A DNA stretch of 64,000 nt from Paracoccaceae bacterium (GTDB lineage: Bacteria > Pseudomonadota > Alphaproteobacteria > Rhodobacterales > Rhodobacteraceae): the NCBI GenBank assembly GCA_024742835.1, contig JANSXS010000014.1, positions 1 through 64,000 of the forward strand. The letters are read 5' to 3'. Below are positions 20,024 to 27,901 of the stretch, in pieces. The notes below the pieces were generated by a model. That model did not search any database. It saw only the letters and a list, made by a program, of their open reading frames with translations, and was not told the DNA's origin. The stretch's first letter is position 1; each line of letters opens with the position of its first letter. Both the position numbers and the translations under genes were made by a program.

Positions 20024-20446
20024 ATGGCTGTCGAACGTACACTCAGCATCATCAAACCCGATGCAACCAAGCGCAACCTGACCGGCAAGATCAACGCCAA
20101 GTTCGAGGATGCCGGCCTGCGCATTGTCGCGCAAAAGCGTATTCAGCTGACGATGGAGCAGGCGGGCGTGTTCTACGCTGTCCATGCCGAGCGTCCGTTC
20201 TTCGGCGAATTGTGCGAATTCATGGCGTCGGGCCCCGTTGTCGTTCAGGTGCTGGAAGGCGAAAACGCCATCTCCCGCAACCGCGAAGTGATGGGCGCGA
20301 CCAACCCGGCGGACGCGGCCCCCGGCACGATCCGCGCCGAATTCGCGGAATCGGTCGGCGAAAACTCTGTCCACGGCTCTGACGCGCCGGAAACGGCCGC
20401 GCATGAAATCGGCTATTTCTTCTCGGGTCTTGAACTCGTCGGCTGA
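20024..20446 (+). CDS. ndk: nucleoside diphosphate kinase
   Basis: Ndk, 140 residues, balances nucleoside triphosphate pools by moving a phosphate through a histidine. The active site His117 is in NSVHGSD, and KPDATKRNL near 11-19 forms the nucleotide-binding loop. Length and ends match the family. The start is the ATG after AAGAGGCT. A terminator follows, so it is a single-gene unit. Confidence 0.97.
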   Translation: MAVERTLSIIKPDATKRNLTGKINAKFEDAGLRIVAQKRIQLTMEQAGVFYAVHAERPFFGELCEFMASGPVVVQVLEGENAISRNREVMGATNPADAAPGTIRAEFAESVGENSVHGSDAPETAAHEIGYFFSGLELVG

Positions 20447-20469
20447 ACCAGCCCGCATTTGATTGCCTT

Positions 20470-20506
20470 GACGCCGTCGCGGAACGCCCGTGGCGGCGTT
20501 TTCTTT
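20470..20506 (+). terminator. intrinsic terminator of ndk
   Basis: ACGCCGTCGCGG pairs with the CCCGTGGCGGCGT side, with one wobble and one mismatch, and is followed by TTTTCTTT. It closes ndk before the methylamine module. Confidence 0.75.
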
Positions 20507-20580
20507 ATCGGTGCGCGTGACTTGTAAATCCCGTCAAGGTCTTTCATTCTTGGGCTTGATATTTCCAGGGTGGTATATGA

Positions 20581-21216
20581 ATGGCTGCGTCCCGATTGAG
20601 TCAGGATCCCCACAGGGTCCGCGAAGCGCGCGAGAAGAATCTTGAAACGGCCATCGGCCGCGAAGTCCGGGAGGTGCGCAAGGCGCGCGGCATGACGGTG
20701 GCCGATCTGGCCGACGCCACGGGCCTGTCGGTGGGCATGTTGTCCAAGATCGAAAACGGCGTCACCTCGTCGTCACTGACCACGCTTCAGGTTCTGTCCT
20801 CGGCGCTCAGCGTGCCGATCACCTCTTTTTTCCGCCGCTTCGAGGAACGCCGAGAGGCCGTTCATGTCAAATCCGGCGAGGCGCTGGAGGCAGATCGCGC
20901 CGGCACCCGAGCGGGCCACCAATACCGGCTTTTGGGCCATCTTGGTGCCAATAACAGCGGGGTCGTGGTGGAACCCTACCTGATCACGCTGGACGAGGAA
21001 TCCGATATTTTTCCGACCTTCCAGCATGACGGTGTTGAACTGCTCTACATTCTCGAAGGCGAGTTCCGCTATCGCCACGGGGATCAGCAATTCAAGCTCA
21101 AACCCGGCGACAGCCTGTTTTTCGACGCCGACGCGCCGCATGGGCCTGACGAGCTGACAAAACGCCCGATCCGTTATCTTTCGGTCATTTCCTACCCGCA
21201 AAGCAGCCAGCAGTGA
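20581..21216 (+). CDS. XRE-type regulator with C-terminal cupin domain
   Basis: A 211-residue transcription factor. A helix-turn-helix domain covers about 28-82 (MTVADLADATGLSVGMLSKIENG) and a cupin sensor domain about 130-205 (EPYLITL, HDGVELLYILEGE, PGDSLFFDADAPHGP). The cupin should bind a small ligand, unknown here. It lies directly upstream of mgsA on the same strand, so it most likely controls the mgsABC-gmaS genes. The ATG has AGGGTGG upstream. Such regulators commonly precede glutamate-synthase-like GlxBCD/MgsABC sets. Confidence 0.85.
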   Translation: MAASRLSQDPHRVREAREKNLETAIGREVREVRKARGMTVADLADATGLSVGMLSKIENGVTSSSLTTLQVLSSALSVPITSFFRRFEERREAVHVKSGEALEADRAGTRAGHQYRLLGHLGANNSGVVVEPYLITLDEESDIFPTFQHDGVELLYILEGEFRYRHGDQQFKLKPGDSLFFDADAPHGPDELTKRPIRYLSVISYPQSSQQ

Positions 21217-21217
21217 A

Positions 21218-21232
21218 TTTCCTACAGGGAAA
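21218..21232. promoter_or_regulatory. candidate operator before mgsA
   Basis: TTTCC and GGAAA form an inverted repeat with a 5-base spacer, just after the regulator stop codon and about 72 bases before the mgsA start. A TATACT (-10-like) hexamer at 21253-21258 follows, without a recognisable -35 at the right distance, which would suit an activator-dependent promoter. Weak by itself. Confidence 0.3.
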
Positions 21233-21303
21233 CAAAAATTCTTCTATTGAATTATACTGAACACCGGCATAGCGTGGCCTGAAATCACGTGATGGAGGTG
21301 TTC

Positions 21304-22197
21304 ATGTGCGGAATCGTCGGGCTTTTCCTCAAGGACAAGTCGCTGGAACCCAGGTTGGGCGAAATGCTCACCGAAATGTTGATCACCATGTCGGATCGCG
21401 GCCCTGACAGTGCCGGGATCGCGGTCTATGCCAGCGGCGAGGCCGGACAGGGCAAGCTGACCCTGCAAGCCGCTGATCCGGGCCTCTTCGAAGGGCTGGA
21501 CACAGAACTGTCAGAGGCGCTTGGCGCGCCGGTCAGCCTGCGGATCAAGGATACCCATGCGGTGATCACCTTGCCCGAGGCGCAAATGGCCGAGGCGCGC
21601 GCCATCGTCAAGCGCCTGCGCCCCGACACCCGCGTGATGAGCGCCGGGGAAATCATTGAAATCTACAAGGAAACCGGCCTGCCGGGCGATGTCGCCAAGC
21701 GGTTCGACATCCCCCATCTCACCGGCAGCCACGGCATCGGGCATACCCGCATGGCCACCGAAAGCGCGGTGACAACGCTTGGCGCGCACCCGTTTTCCAC
21801 CGGCGCGGACCAGTGCCTTGTGCATAACGGCTCGCTGTCCAACCACAACTCGCTGCGCCGCAAGCTGGCACGGCAGGGCGTGACGGTGGAAACCGAGAAC
21901 GACACAGAGGTCGCTGCCGCCTATCTGACGTGGAAAATGCAAGAAGGTCAAAGCCTTGGCGAGGCTCTTGAAAGTGGGCTCGACGATCTTGACGGCTTCT
22001 ACACCTTTGTCGTGGGCACCAAGGACGGCTTTGGCGTGGTCCGCGATCCCATCGCCTGCAAGCCCGCCGTCATGGCCGAAACCGATCAATACGTGGCCTT
22101 CGGCAGCGAATACCGCGCCCTTGTGAACCTGCCGGGCATCGAAGACGCCCGCGTCTGGGAACCCGAACCCGCAACCGTCTATTTCTGGAAGCACTGA
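21304..22197 (+). CDS. mgsA: N-methylglutamate synthase subunit A (class II glutamine amidotransferase)
   Basis: A 297-residue Ntn-hydrolase glutaminase domain. Met1 removal exposes the nucleophile Cys2 in MCGIVGLF. The motifs DRGPDSAG near 31-38, GHTRMATES and the oxyanion-forming VHNGSLSNHN are intact. In the MgsABC complex it releases the amine moiety from the glutamine-like donor, the equivalent of the GltB N-terminal domain split off as its own gene. The ATG is chosen because GGAGGTG lies just before it and it places Cys at position 2. mgsB follows one base after the stop. Confidence 0.88.
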   Translation: MCGIVGLFLKDKSLEPRLGEMLTEMLITMSDRGPDSAGIAVYASGEAGQGKLTLQAADPGLFEGLDTELSEALGAPVSLRIKDTHAVITLPEAQMAEARAIVKRLRPDTRVMSAGEIIEIYKETGLPGDVAKRFDIPHLTGSHGIGHTRMATESAVTTLGAHPFSTGADQCLVHNGSLSNHNSLRRKLARQGVTVETENDTEVAAAYLTWKMQEGQSLGEALESGLDDLDGFYTFVVGTKDGFGVVRDPIACKPAVMAETDQYVAFGSEYRALVNLPGIEDARVWEPEPATVYFWKH

Positions 22198-22198
22198 T

Positions 22199-22876
22199 AT
22201 GCAGACATACGATCTTGAAGCCGACGGGCTGCGTGGGCTCAACGCCGCCCTGCAAAGCCAAAGCCAGACCACCAATGAAACCGCGTGGGAGGTCATCAAC
22301 CCGCGTGGCAGCCACGCCATCGCCGTGGGGCTGGATGCGCCCATCGAAGTGACAGTCAAAGGCTCCACCGGCTATTACTGCGGCGGCATGAATGCACAGG
22401 CCACGGTCAACGTGCATGGCAGCGTCGGCCCCGGCGTGGCCGAAAACATGATGAGCGGCACGGTCGTTGTCGAAGGCGACGCCAGCCAATATGCCGGGGC
22501 CACCGGCCATGGCGGCTTGCTGGTGATCAAGGGCAATGCCAGCTCGCGCTGCGGGATCTCGATGAAGGGGATCGACATCGTGGTGCAGGGCAATATCGGC
22601 CACATGTCGGCCTTCATGGCGCAGGCGGGCAATCTGGTGGTGTGCGGCGATGCGGGCGATGCGCTTGGCGATTCCATCTACGAGGCGCGGCTGTTCGTGC
22701 GCGGGTCTGTCAAAAGCCTTGGCGCGGATTGCACCGAGAAAGAGATGCGGCCCGAACATATCGCAATACTGGCCGACCTGCTGGAGCGCGCGGGCGTGGA
22801 TGCCAAGCCGGAAGAATTCCGGCGCTACGGCTCTGCCCGGACGCTCTATAATTTCGACATCGACAACGCGTATTGA
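22199..22876 (+). CDS. mgsB: N-methylglutamate synthase subunit B (GXGXG domain)
   Basis: A 225-residue protein equal to the C-terminal GXGXG beta-helix domain of glutamate synthase large subunit. Repeats of Gly-rich turns run through it (GSTGYYCGGMNAQATVNVHG, GDASQYAGATGHGG, GNASSRCGISMKG, GNIGHMSAFMAQAGNL). It probably plays the structural, tunnel-forming role between the glutaminase and FMN subunits. The start codon follows the mgsA stop by a single base, so translation is coupled. Confidence 0.87.
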   Translation: MQTYDLEADGLRGLNAALQSQSQTTNETAWEVINPRGSHAIAVGLDAPIEVTVKGSTGYYCGGMNAQATVNVHGSVGPGVAENMMSGTVVVEGDASQYAGATGHGGLLVIKGNASSRCGISMKGIDIVVQGNIGHMSAFMAQAGNLVVCGDAGDALGDSIYEARLFVRGSVKSLGADCTEKEMRPEHIAILADLLERAGVDAKPEEFRRYGSARTLYNFDIDNAY

Positions 22877-22886
22877 GGGGGCAATC

Positions 22887-24227
22887 ATGGCCAAGGACGA
22901 TCACGCACCAAGCACTTTGCCCAAATATTCCAGCACATTCACGCCCGAAGTGAATGCAGAAATCCGCCGCGCCGCGGCCACCGGCATCTACGATATCCGC
23001 GGCGGCGGGGCAAAGCGCCGCGTGCCGCATTTCGACGATCTGGTGTTTCTGGGCGCATCCATGTCGCGCTACCCGCTCGAAGGCTACCGCGAACGCTGCG
23101 ACACCAATGTGGTGCTTGGCACGCGCTTTGCCAAGAAACCCATCGAGCTGAAAATCCCTGTCACCATCGCGGGCATGAGCTTTGGTGCGCTGTCCGCCCA
23201 GGCCAAAGAGGCACTGGGGCGCGGCGCGTCGCTGGCGGGCACCTCCACCACCACCGGCGATGGCGGCATGACGCCAGAGGAACGCGGCCAGTCGAAAACG
23301 CTGGTTTACCAGTACCTTCCCAGCCGCTATGGCATGAACCCCGTTGATCTGCGCAAGGCCGACGCGATCGAGATCGTGGTCGGTCAAGGCGCCAAGCCCG
23401 GCGGTGGCGGGATGCTTCTGGGTCAGAAGATTTCCGACCGCGTGGCCGAAATGCGCACCCTGCCCAAGGGCATCGACCAGCGTTCCGCCTGTCGCCACCC
23501 CGACTGGACCGGGCCTGACGATCTGGAAATCAAGATCCTTGAGCTGCGCGAAATCACCGGCTGGGAAAAACCCATCTATGTCAAGGTCGGCGCGGCCCGC
23601 CCCTATTTCGACACCACGCTGGCGGTCAAGGCCGGTGCGGATGTGGTCGTGATCGACGGGATGCAGGGCGGCACGGCGGCCACGCAGGATGTGTTCATCG
23701 AACATGTGGGCATCCCGACGCTGGCCTGTATCCGCGAGGCGGTGCAGGCGCTACAGGATCTGGGGATGCACCGCGAGGTGCAGTTGATCGTGTCGGGCGG
23801 CATCCGCTCTGGCGCGGATGTGGCCAAGGCGCTGGCGCTTGGCGCGGACGCGGTCAGCATCGGCACCGCCGCGATGATCGCGCTTGGCGACAACGACCCC
23901 AAATGGGAGGCCGAGTACCAGAAACTGGGCACCACGGCGGGGGCCTATGACGACTGGCACGAGGGGCAGGATCCGGCGGGAATTTCCACGCAGGATCCCG
24001 AACTTTCCAAGCGGCTCGACCCGGTCGAGGCGGGGCGTCGGCTCAACAACTACCTCAAGGTGATGACGCTGGAGGCCCAGACGCTGGCACGCGCCTGCGG
24101 CAAGAACCATGTCAACCACCTGGAGCCCGAAGACCTCTCGGCGCTCACGATGGAAGCCGCCGCGATGGCGCGCGTACCGCTGGCGGGCACAAAATGGTAT
24201 CCCGGTATGCCCGGAACTTCTTTCTAG
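22887..24227 (+). CDS. mgsC: N-methylglutamate synthase subunit C (FMN glutamate-synthase domain)
   Basis: A 446-residue FMN-binding TIM barrel related to the central domain of GltB. It carries KIPVTIAGMSFGALS near 90-104, TTTGDGGMTPEER, the nucleotide/FMN stretch VIDGMQGGTAATQDVF and VSGGIRSGADVAKALALGADAV. It should form N-methylglutamate from 2-oxoglutarate and the methylamine released by MgsA. The start is the ATG ten bases after mgsB with GAGGGGG ahead. A perfect 11-bp hairpin separates it from gmaS. Confidence 0.88.
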   Translation: MAKDDHAPSTLPKYSSTFTPEVNAEIRRAAATGIYDIRGGGAKRRVPHFDDLVFLGASMSRYPLEGYRERCDTNVVLGTRFAKKPIELKIPVTIAGMSFGALSAQAKEALGRGASLAGTSTTTGDGGMTPEERGQSKTLVYQYLPSRYGMNPVDLRKADAIEIVVGQGAKPGGGGMLLGQKISDRVAEMRTLPKGIDQRSACRHPDWTGPDDLEIKILELREITGWEKPIYVKVGAARPYFDTTLAVKAGADVVVIDGMQGGTAATQDVFIEHVGIPTLACIREAVQALQDLGMHREVQLIVSGGIRSGADVAKALALGADAVSIGTAAMIALGDNDPKWEAEYQKLGTTAGAYDDWHEGQDPAGISTQDPELSKRLDPVEAGRRLNNYLKVMTLEAQTLARACGKNHVNHLEPEDLSALTMEAAAMARVPLAGTKWYPGMPGTSF

Positions 24228-24234
24228 GCCGTTT

Positions 24235-24265
24235 TCGGGCCGGGCCTCTCGACAGCCCGGCCCGA
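24235..24265 (+). promoter_or_regulatory. intercistronic hairpin between mgsC and gmaS
   Basis: TCGGGCCGGGC at 24235-24245 pairs perfectly with GCCCGGCCCGA at 24255-24265 across a 9-base loop. No T-run follows, so it is more likely an RNase-protecting or partial-attenuation element than a full terminator. It could set different levels of MgsABC and GmaS. Confidence 0.55.
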
Positions 24266-24332
24266 ACTTGGCTTCATCTCATCAGGGCCTCGGGCCGCAA
24301 AACAAAATCATAAAACCAACAGGGAGAACGAC

Positions 24333-25667
24333 GTGACAAAGGATCTTGCCGCCTTCGCCGCGGAAAACGGCGTGAAATACTTCATGATTTCCTTCACCGA
24401 TCTGTTCGGTGGCCAGCGCGCCAAGCTGGTGCCCGCTCAGGCCATCGCGGACATGCAAGAGGATGGCGCGGGCTTTGCTGGCTTCGCCACCTATCTCGAC
24501 ATGACGCCCGCACATCCCGACATGCTCGCCGTGCCCGATCCCTCCTCCGTCATCCAGCTTCCCTGGAAGCCCGAGGTCGCCTGGGTCGCCGCCAATCCGA
24601 TGATGGAAGGGCAGGACGTGGCACAGGCCCCCCGCAACGTGCTGCGCCGCCTGATTGCCGAGGCCGCCGACGAAGGGCTGCACGTCAAGACCGGGATCGA
24701 GGCGGAGTATTTTCTGCTTACCCCCGATGGCAGCGCCCTGTCGGACGAATACGATACCGCCGCCAAGCCCTGCTACGAGCAGCAGGCGGTGATGCGCCGT
24801 TATGACGTGGTCCGCGAGATCTGCGATTACATGCTCGATCTGGGCTGGGGCCCGTACCAGAACGACCACGAGGACGCCAACGGCCAGTTTGAAATGAACT
24901 GGGAATTCGACGATGCGCTGGTGACCGCCGACCGCCATTCCTTCTTCAAGTTCATGACCAAATCCGTGGCCGAGGCGCACGGCTTTCGCGCCACCTTCAT
25001 GCCCAAACCCGTTGAGGGGCTGACCGGCAATGGCTGTCACGCGCATATCTCGGTCTGGGATGCGCCCGGCGCGGATGCGAAAACCAACATCTTCGCCACC
25101 GACACCGCCAGCGGCAGCGCCACGGCGGAACTGGGCCTGTCGGACCGGGGCGCGCATTTCCTTGGCGGGATCATGAAACACGCCAGCGCCATGGCCGCGA
25201 TCACCAACCCCACAGTGAACAGCTACAAGCGCATCAACGCGCCGCGCACCACGTCGGGGGCCACATGGGCGCCCAATACCGTGACATGGACGGGCAACAA
25301 CCGCACCCACATGGTGCGCGTGCCGGGGCCGGGCCGGTTCGAGCTGCGCCTGCCCGACGGTGCGGTAAACCCCTACCTGCTGCAAGCGGTCATCATCGCG
25401 GCGGGCCTGTCGGGCATCCGGTCAAAGGCCGATCCGGGCAAGCGCCACGACATCGACATGTATGCCGAGGGCCACAAGGTGCGCGGCGCACCCAAGCTGC
25501 CGCTCAACATGCTCGACGCGCTGCGCACCTATCACCGCGACAAGGATCTGCGCGGCATGATGGGAGAGGAGTTCTCCACCGCCTTCCTCAAGCTCAAGCG
25601 CCAGGAATGGGATTCCTACGCCTCGCATTTCAGCCAGTGGGAAAAGGACAACACGCTGGATATTTGA
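24333..25667 (+). CDS. gmaS: gamma-glutamylmethylamide synthetase (glutamine synthetase family)
   Basis: A 444-residue glutamine-synthetase-fold ligase that joins methylamine to glutamate with ATP. EDANGQFEMNW at 180-190 and GNGCHAHIS at 232-240 are the metal and ATP sites. The codons for EDANGQF and GNNRTH fit, as far as I recall, the primer sites used to detect gmaS in marine Roseobacters. Housekeeping GlnA lacks this pattern. The position after mgsABC supports the methylamine role over plain glutamine synthesis. A GlnT-like function remains the alternative. The start is a GTG with AGGGAGAA upstream. Confidence 0.85.
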   Translation: MTKDLAAFAAENGVKYFMISFTDLFGGQRAKLVPAQAIADMQEDGAGFAGFATYLDMTPAHPDMLAVPDPSSVIQLPWKPEVAWVAANPMMEGQDVAQAPRNVLRRLIAEAADEGLHVKTGIEAEYFLLTPDGSALSDEYDTAAKPCYEQQAVMRRYDVVREICDYMLDLGWGPYQNDHEDANGQFEMNWEFDDALVTADRHSFFKFMTKSVAEAHGFRATFMPKPVEGLTGNGCHAHISVWDAPGADAKTNIFATDTASGSATAELGLSDRGAHFLGGIMKHASAMAAITNPTVNSYKRINAPRTTSGATWAPNTVTWTGNNRTHMVRVPGPGRFELRLPDGAVNPYLLQAVIIAAGLSGIRSKADPGKRHDIDMYAEGHKVRGAPKLPLNMLDALRTYHRDKDLRGMMGEEFSTAFLKLKRQEWDSYASHFSQWEKDNTLDI

Positions 25668-25908
25668 GGTTCGGGGGGTGTGAAGCAGGGGGCGTGTCCG
25701 GGGTTGCGGGCACGCTTTTGGCTTGTTGTGGTTGGGCCGGAGCCGCCGATAGCGGGCAGACCCGCGAATGACGGCTGCCAGCCCAAAGCGGACCCACGAC
25801 GCTTGCCCCAAATCTGTGATAGCTGACCTTCACCGCGCGGGTCGCGAACTGGTAAGATGCGGTACGGAGCTGCCTGTAGCTGCAAACAGACCTACGTCTG
25901 CTTTGACC
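25668..25908. other. gene-free stretch with decayed sequence
   Basis: No convincing gene. The sequence contains fragments such as AGCCCAAAGCGGAC and CGCGAATGACGG that resemble the degenerate intergenic sequence at 26740-26960. Together they flank the lower-GC orphan gene and suggest an old insertion site. Confidence 0.35.
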
Positions 25909-26679
25909 TCAGGAATCTGGCAGATCAACTCTAAGGTGGTGAGTATGGCCGAGTAATATATCATCACCCATACCAGTGTTGTCGTCGCCAACTCTTATCA
26001 TGTGGACGACACGTTTCCCGTCGAACCGCACATTACAAAGGGACTGAGCAATCGCCATCATCTCAAGAAAGCAAAAATCAAGATGTTCTTCGAAATCGCC
26101 TTCTATATCAACACCTACTCGTCCAGAAGTGTTCGGAATTTGTGCGCTTGAGTGGATAGCGTAGCTTTGGCGAACTTCGTCTATCCGTTCGTCAATAACT
26201 TTTTCTCGCGCAGTGTCAAAATGTACGCCCCCAGCTTTGTTAGCCATATGGCGCAAGATGTTTTCAGTCGTGAACCAAGTGCCCTGCCCGAAAGCACACT
26301 TACGGCGGAGAAACCGGGCTGGTGGGAACTCAACATATTTGGGGATTGAAAAGCTAGCGTGCCCAGGAAACCCAGTTCTAATTTTGTAGATCGAATTTAT
26401 CGGTTGTCCTTCTAGGGAAACACCGCCGAGCGTATAGAACTCAACATGGTTCCACTTTTCGATGTCCGTTACGTGGGAAGCGTTGTTCAGGGCGGGGAGC
26501 GTAGGCGTAACGCCCAGTGAATAAGCCAAATTCACTAAGCCTTTGTCGATCAACCAACGTCTGCAAATACTGGTTGAAATATTTCGGATCCGAGATGTTT
26601 CGAAGTTTTTCGGAGCGGTCAGATTATCAATCAGAGCCCTAATGTCGTCTCTAAGATGTTCGACCAACTGATCACTCAC
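25909..26679 (-). CDS. hypothetical protein, lower-GC orphan
   Basis: A 256-residue protein I do not recognise. It is soluble, with no signal peptide or membrane segment. Regular features include IRNISTSICRRWLIDKGLV, a Gly-rich turn YTLGGVSLEG, the stretch MANKAGGVHFDTAREK and a Cys pair late in the chain. The start is taken as the GTG with GGAGGTG five bases upstream; a longer form from an ATG at 26721 would cover that site. Base composition is visibly more AT-rich and codon use less biased than its neighbours, which suggests transfer. It lies alone, opposite gmaS. Confidence 0.6.
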   Translation of the reverse strand: MSDQLVEHLRDDIRALIDNLTAPKNFETSRIRNISTSICRRWLIDKGLVNLAYSLGVTPTLPALNNASHVTDIEKWNHVEFYTLGGVSLEGQPINSIYKIRTGFPGHASFSIPKYVEFPPARFLRRKCAFGQGTWFTTENILRHMANKAGGVHFDTAREKVIDERIDEVRQSYAIHSSAQIPNTSGRVGVDIEGDFEEHLDFCFLEMMAIAQSLCNVRFDGKRVVHMIRVGDDNTGMGDDILLGHTHHLRVDLPDS

Positions 26680-27117
26680 TGCCACCTCCGAAAACTTTGC
26701 AGCTGGGATACGACAAACCAAAAGGGGCTACACCATTTTTCTTGGCGAATATGGCAGGAGTTTCATGGAACATGCTTCCGTATAGCCGACCTTGGTGATG
26801 AGCGCAGCATCCGTAGTTTCGGGCTCTCACCCGGCGTTCGCCACATGTTACACGAAAGGCCGCTTTCGGGAAATCGCCAAAACTTTGCAAACTCCGCTCC
26901 CTGCGCACTGCCGACATTCGTGACGACCACAGCGAATGCACACTTCCGCCCTCTTTCAAAGACCTTCGCAGGCGCAGCAAAAAAATCGGGCAGGGGCTGC
27001 GAGGGGTGGCATGATGTTACCACCCCGATAACCTCTCCCTACCCAGACCCCTCTGTACAAATTGGATTCCGGCCTCGGAAAACCTGCTGCATTTTGTACA
27101 AAACATCCCCCAAACGC
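26680..27117. other. intergenic accessory sequence
   Basis: No convincing gene; short frames here look like decay. Three structures stand out. An inverted repeat GGGGTGG/CCACCCC with 10-base loop lies near 27004-27027. A perfect 12-bp palindrome TTTTGTACAAAA is at 27092-27103. A related TGTACAAA is at 27054-27061. The stretch 26740-26960 resembles degenerate intergenic sequence, not protein-coding DNA. Confidence 0.4.
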
Positions 27118-27290
27118 AAAAAAGGCGGGGTTGCCCGCGCCTCTTGATCCGTCCAAAAATCGGAGCGGCAGGCCAAGCGCATCGGTTGAAAGGTCACGCC
27201 GATGAACCGCCGTTTGTCCGCACGGGGGCTGTCCCCGTTACCCGCCACAACCGTGAGCCGTGGCGGTACGGCGTGTCTCCGTTCCGGTGC
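27118..27290 (-). ncRNA. candidate structured small RNA
   Basis: Read on the minus strand, about 170 bases hold three stem-loops. These are CCGCCAC/GTGGCGG (27242-27266), ACGGGG/CCCCGT (27222-27238) and CATCGG/CCGATG (27180-27204). An intrinsic terminator at 27118-27141 (GGCGCGGG, CAA loop, CCCCGCC, then six T) ends it. An alternative long-range pairing CACGCCG/CGGCGTG is also possible. The 5' end is a guess, and no clear promoter was seen. A GTG-started frame of about 46 codons crosses it but runs through the terminator. The family is not recognised. Confidence 0.4.
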
Positions 27291-27300
27291 AATCTGTCAT

Positions 27301-27335
27301 AAAGCAAAAGCGCCGCTGCCGGGGCAGGGCGCTTT
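27301..27335 (-). terminator. terminator of the M23 peptidase-bactofilin operon
   Basis: On the minus strand AAAGCGCC and GGCGCTTT enclose an inner CTGC/GCAG hairpin and are followed by TGCTTT. It lies 27 bases after the bactofilin stop codon. Confidence 0.65.
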
Positions 27336-27361
27336 ATCAAGCTACTGATTTTGCAAGTAGA

Positions 27362-27901
27362 TCAGCCGTCCTGGCTTTGGGCCGGCTGCGGGCGTGGCTG
27401 GCCGCCACCGGATGTCGGGGCCGGAGCCTTCTTCGCGCCACCGGGGTTCAGCGGATCGTCCTGCCGCTGCACGGAGCCTTCGAAATGCGCGCCGGATTCG
27501 ATGGCGATTGTCTTGTGGATGATGTCGCCCTCGACGCGGGCCGTCGACGTCAGGCGCACTTTCAGACCCCGCACACGCCCCACGATCCGGCCATTGACCA
27601 CAACGTCATCGGCGATCACCTCGCCCTTGATGGTGGCGCCCTCGCCGATGGTCAGCAGGTGGGCGCGGATGTCGCCCTCGACCGTGCCCTCGACCTGGAT
27701 GTCGCCGGTGCTTTTGAGGTTGCCTGTCACATGTAGATCCGTGGACAGGACAGATGCGGGCGGTTTCGCCTTGGGGGCCGGTGCTTTGAATTCGCTGCCC
27801 GTATCAGAGCGCGGGATGTCCTTGCGAGGCTCCGGCGCGGATGGCTTGGCCGCAGTTTCAGGCTTTGGCGCGGGTTCGTTGATTTTGCTTTTAGAAAACA
27901 T
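27362..27901 (-). CDS. bactofilin family cytoskeletal protein
   Basis: A 179-residue bactofilin, a polymer-forming cytoskeletal protein. A central beta-helix domain (about 52-145, with repeats such as TGNLKSTGDIQVEG, TVEGDIRAHLLTIGEGATIKGEVIADD and GRIVGRVRG) lies between Pro/Ala/Lys-rich, disordered tails. Polymers usually line the inner membrane and recruit wall enzymes. It starts inside the end of the M23 peptidase gene (11-base overlap), a frequent pairing that points to a role in cell shape or local peptidoglycan remodelling. Confidence 0.92.
   Translation of the reverse strand: MFSKSKINEPAPKPETAAKPSAPEPRKDIPRSDTGSEFKAPAPKAKPPASVLSTDLHVTGNLKSTGDIQVEGTVEGDIRAHLLTIGEGATIKGEVIADDVVVNGRIVGRVRGLKVRLTSTARVEGDIIHKTIAIESGAHFEGSVQRQDDPLNPGGAKKAPAPTSGGGQPRPQPAQSQDG

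Noticed and set aside
26740..27023. Short frames on both strands in the accessory patch
   Set aside because: No start signal, no recognisable domain, and sequence that looks like decayed intergenic repeats.
27039..27248. A 69-codon minus-strand frame across the candidate RNA
   Set aside because: It runs straight through a strong intrinsic terminator and has no ribosome site; a short protein cannot be fully excluded.
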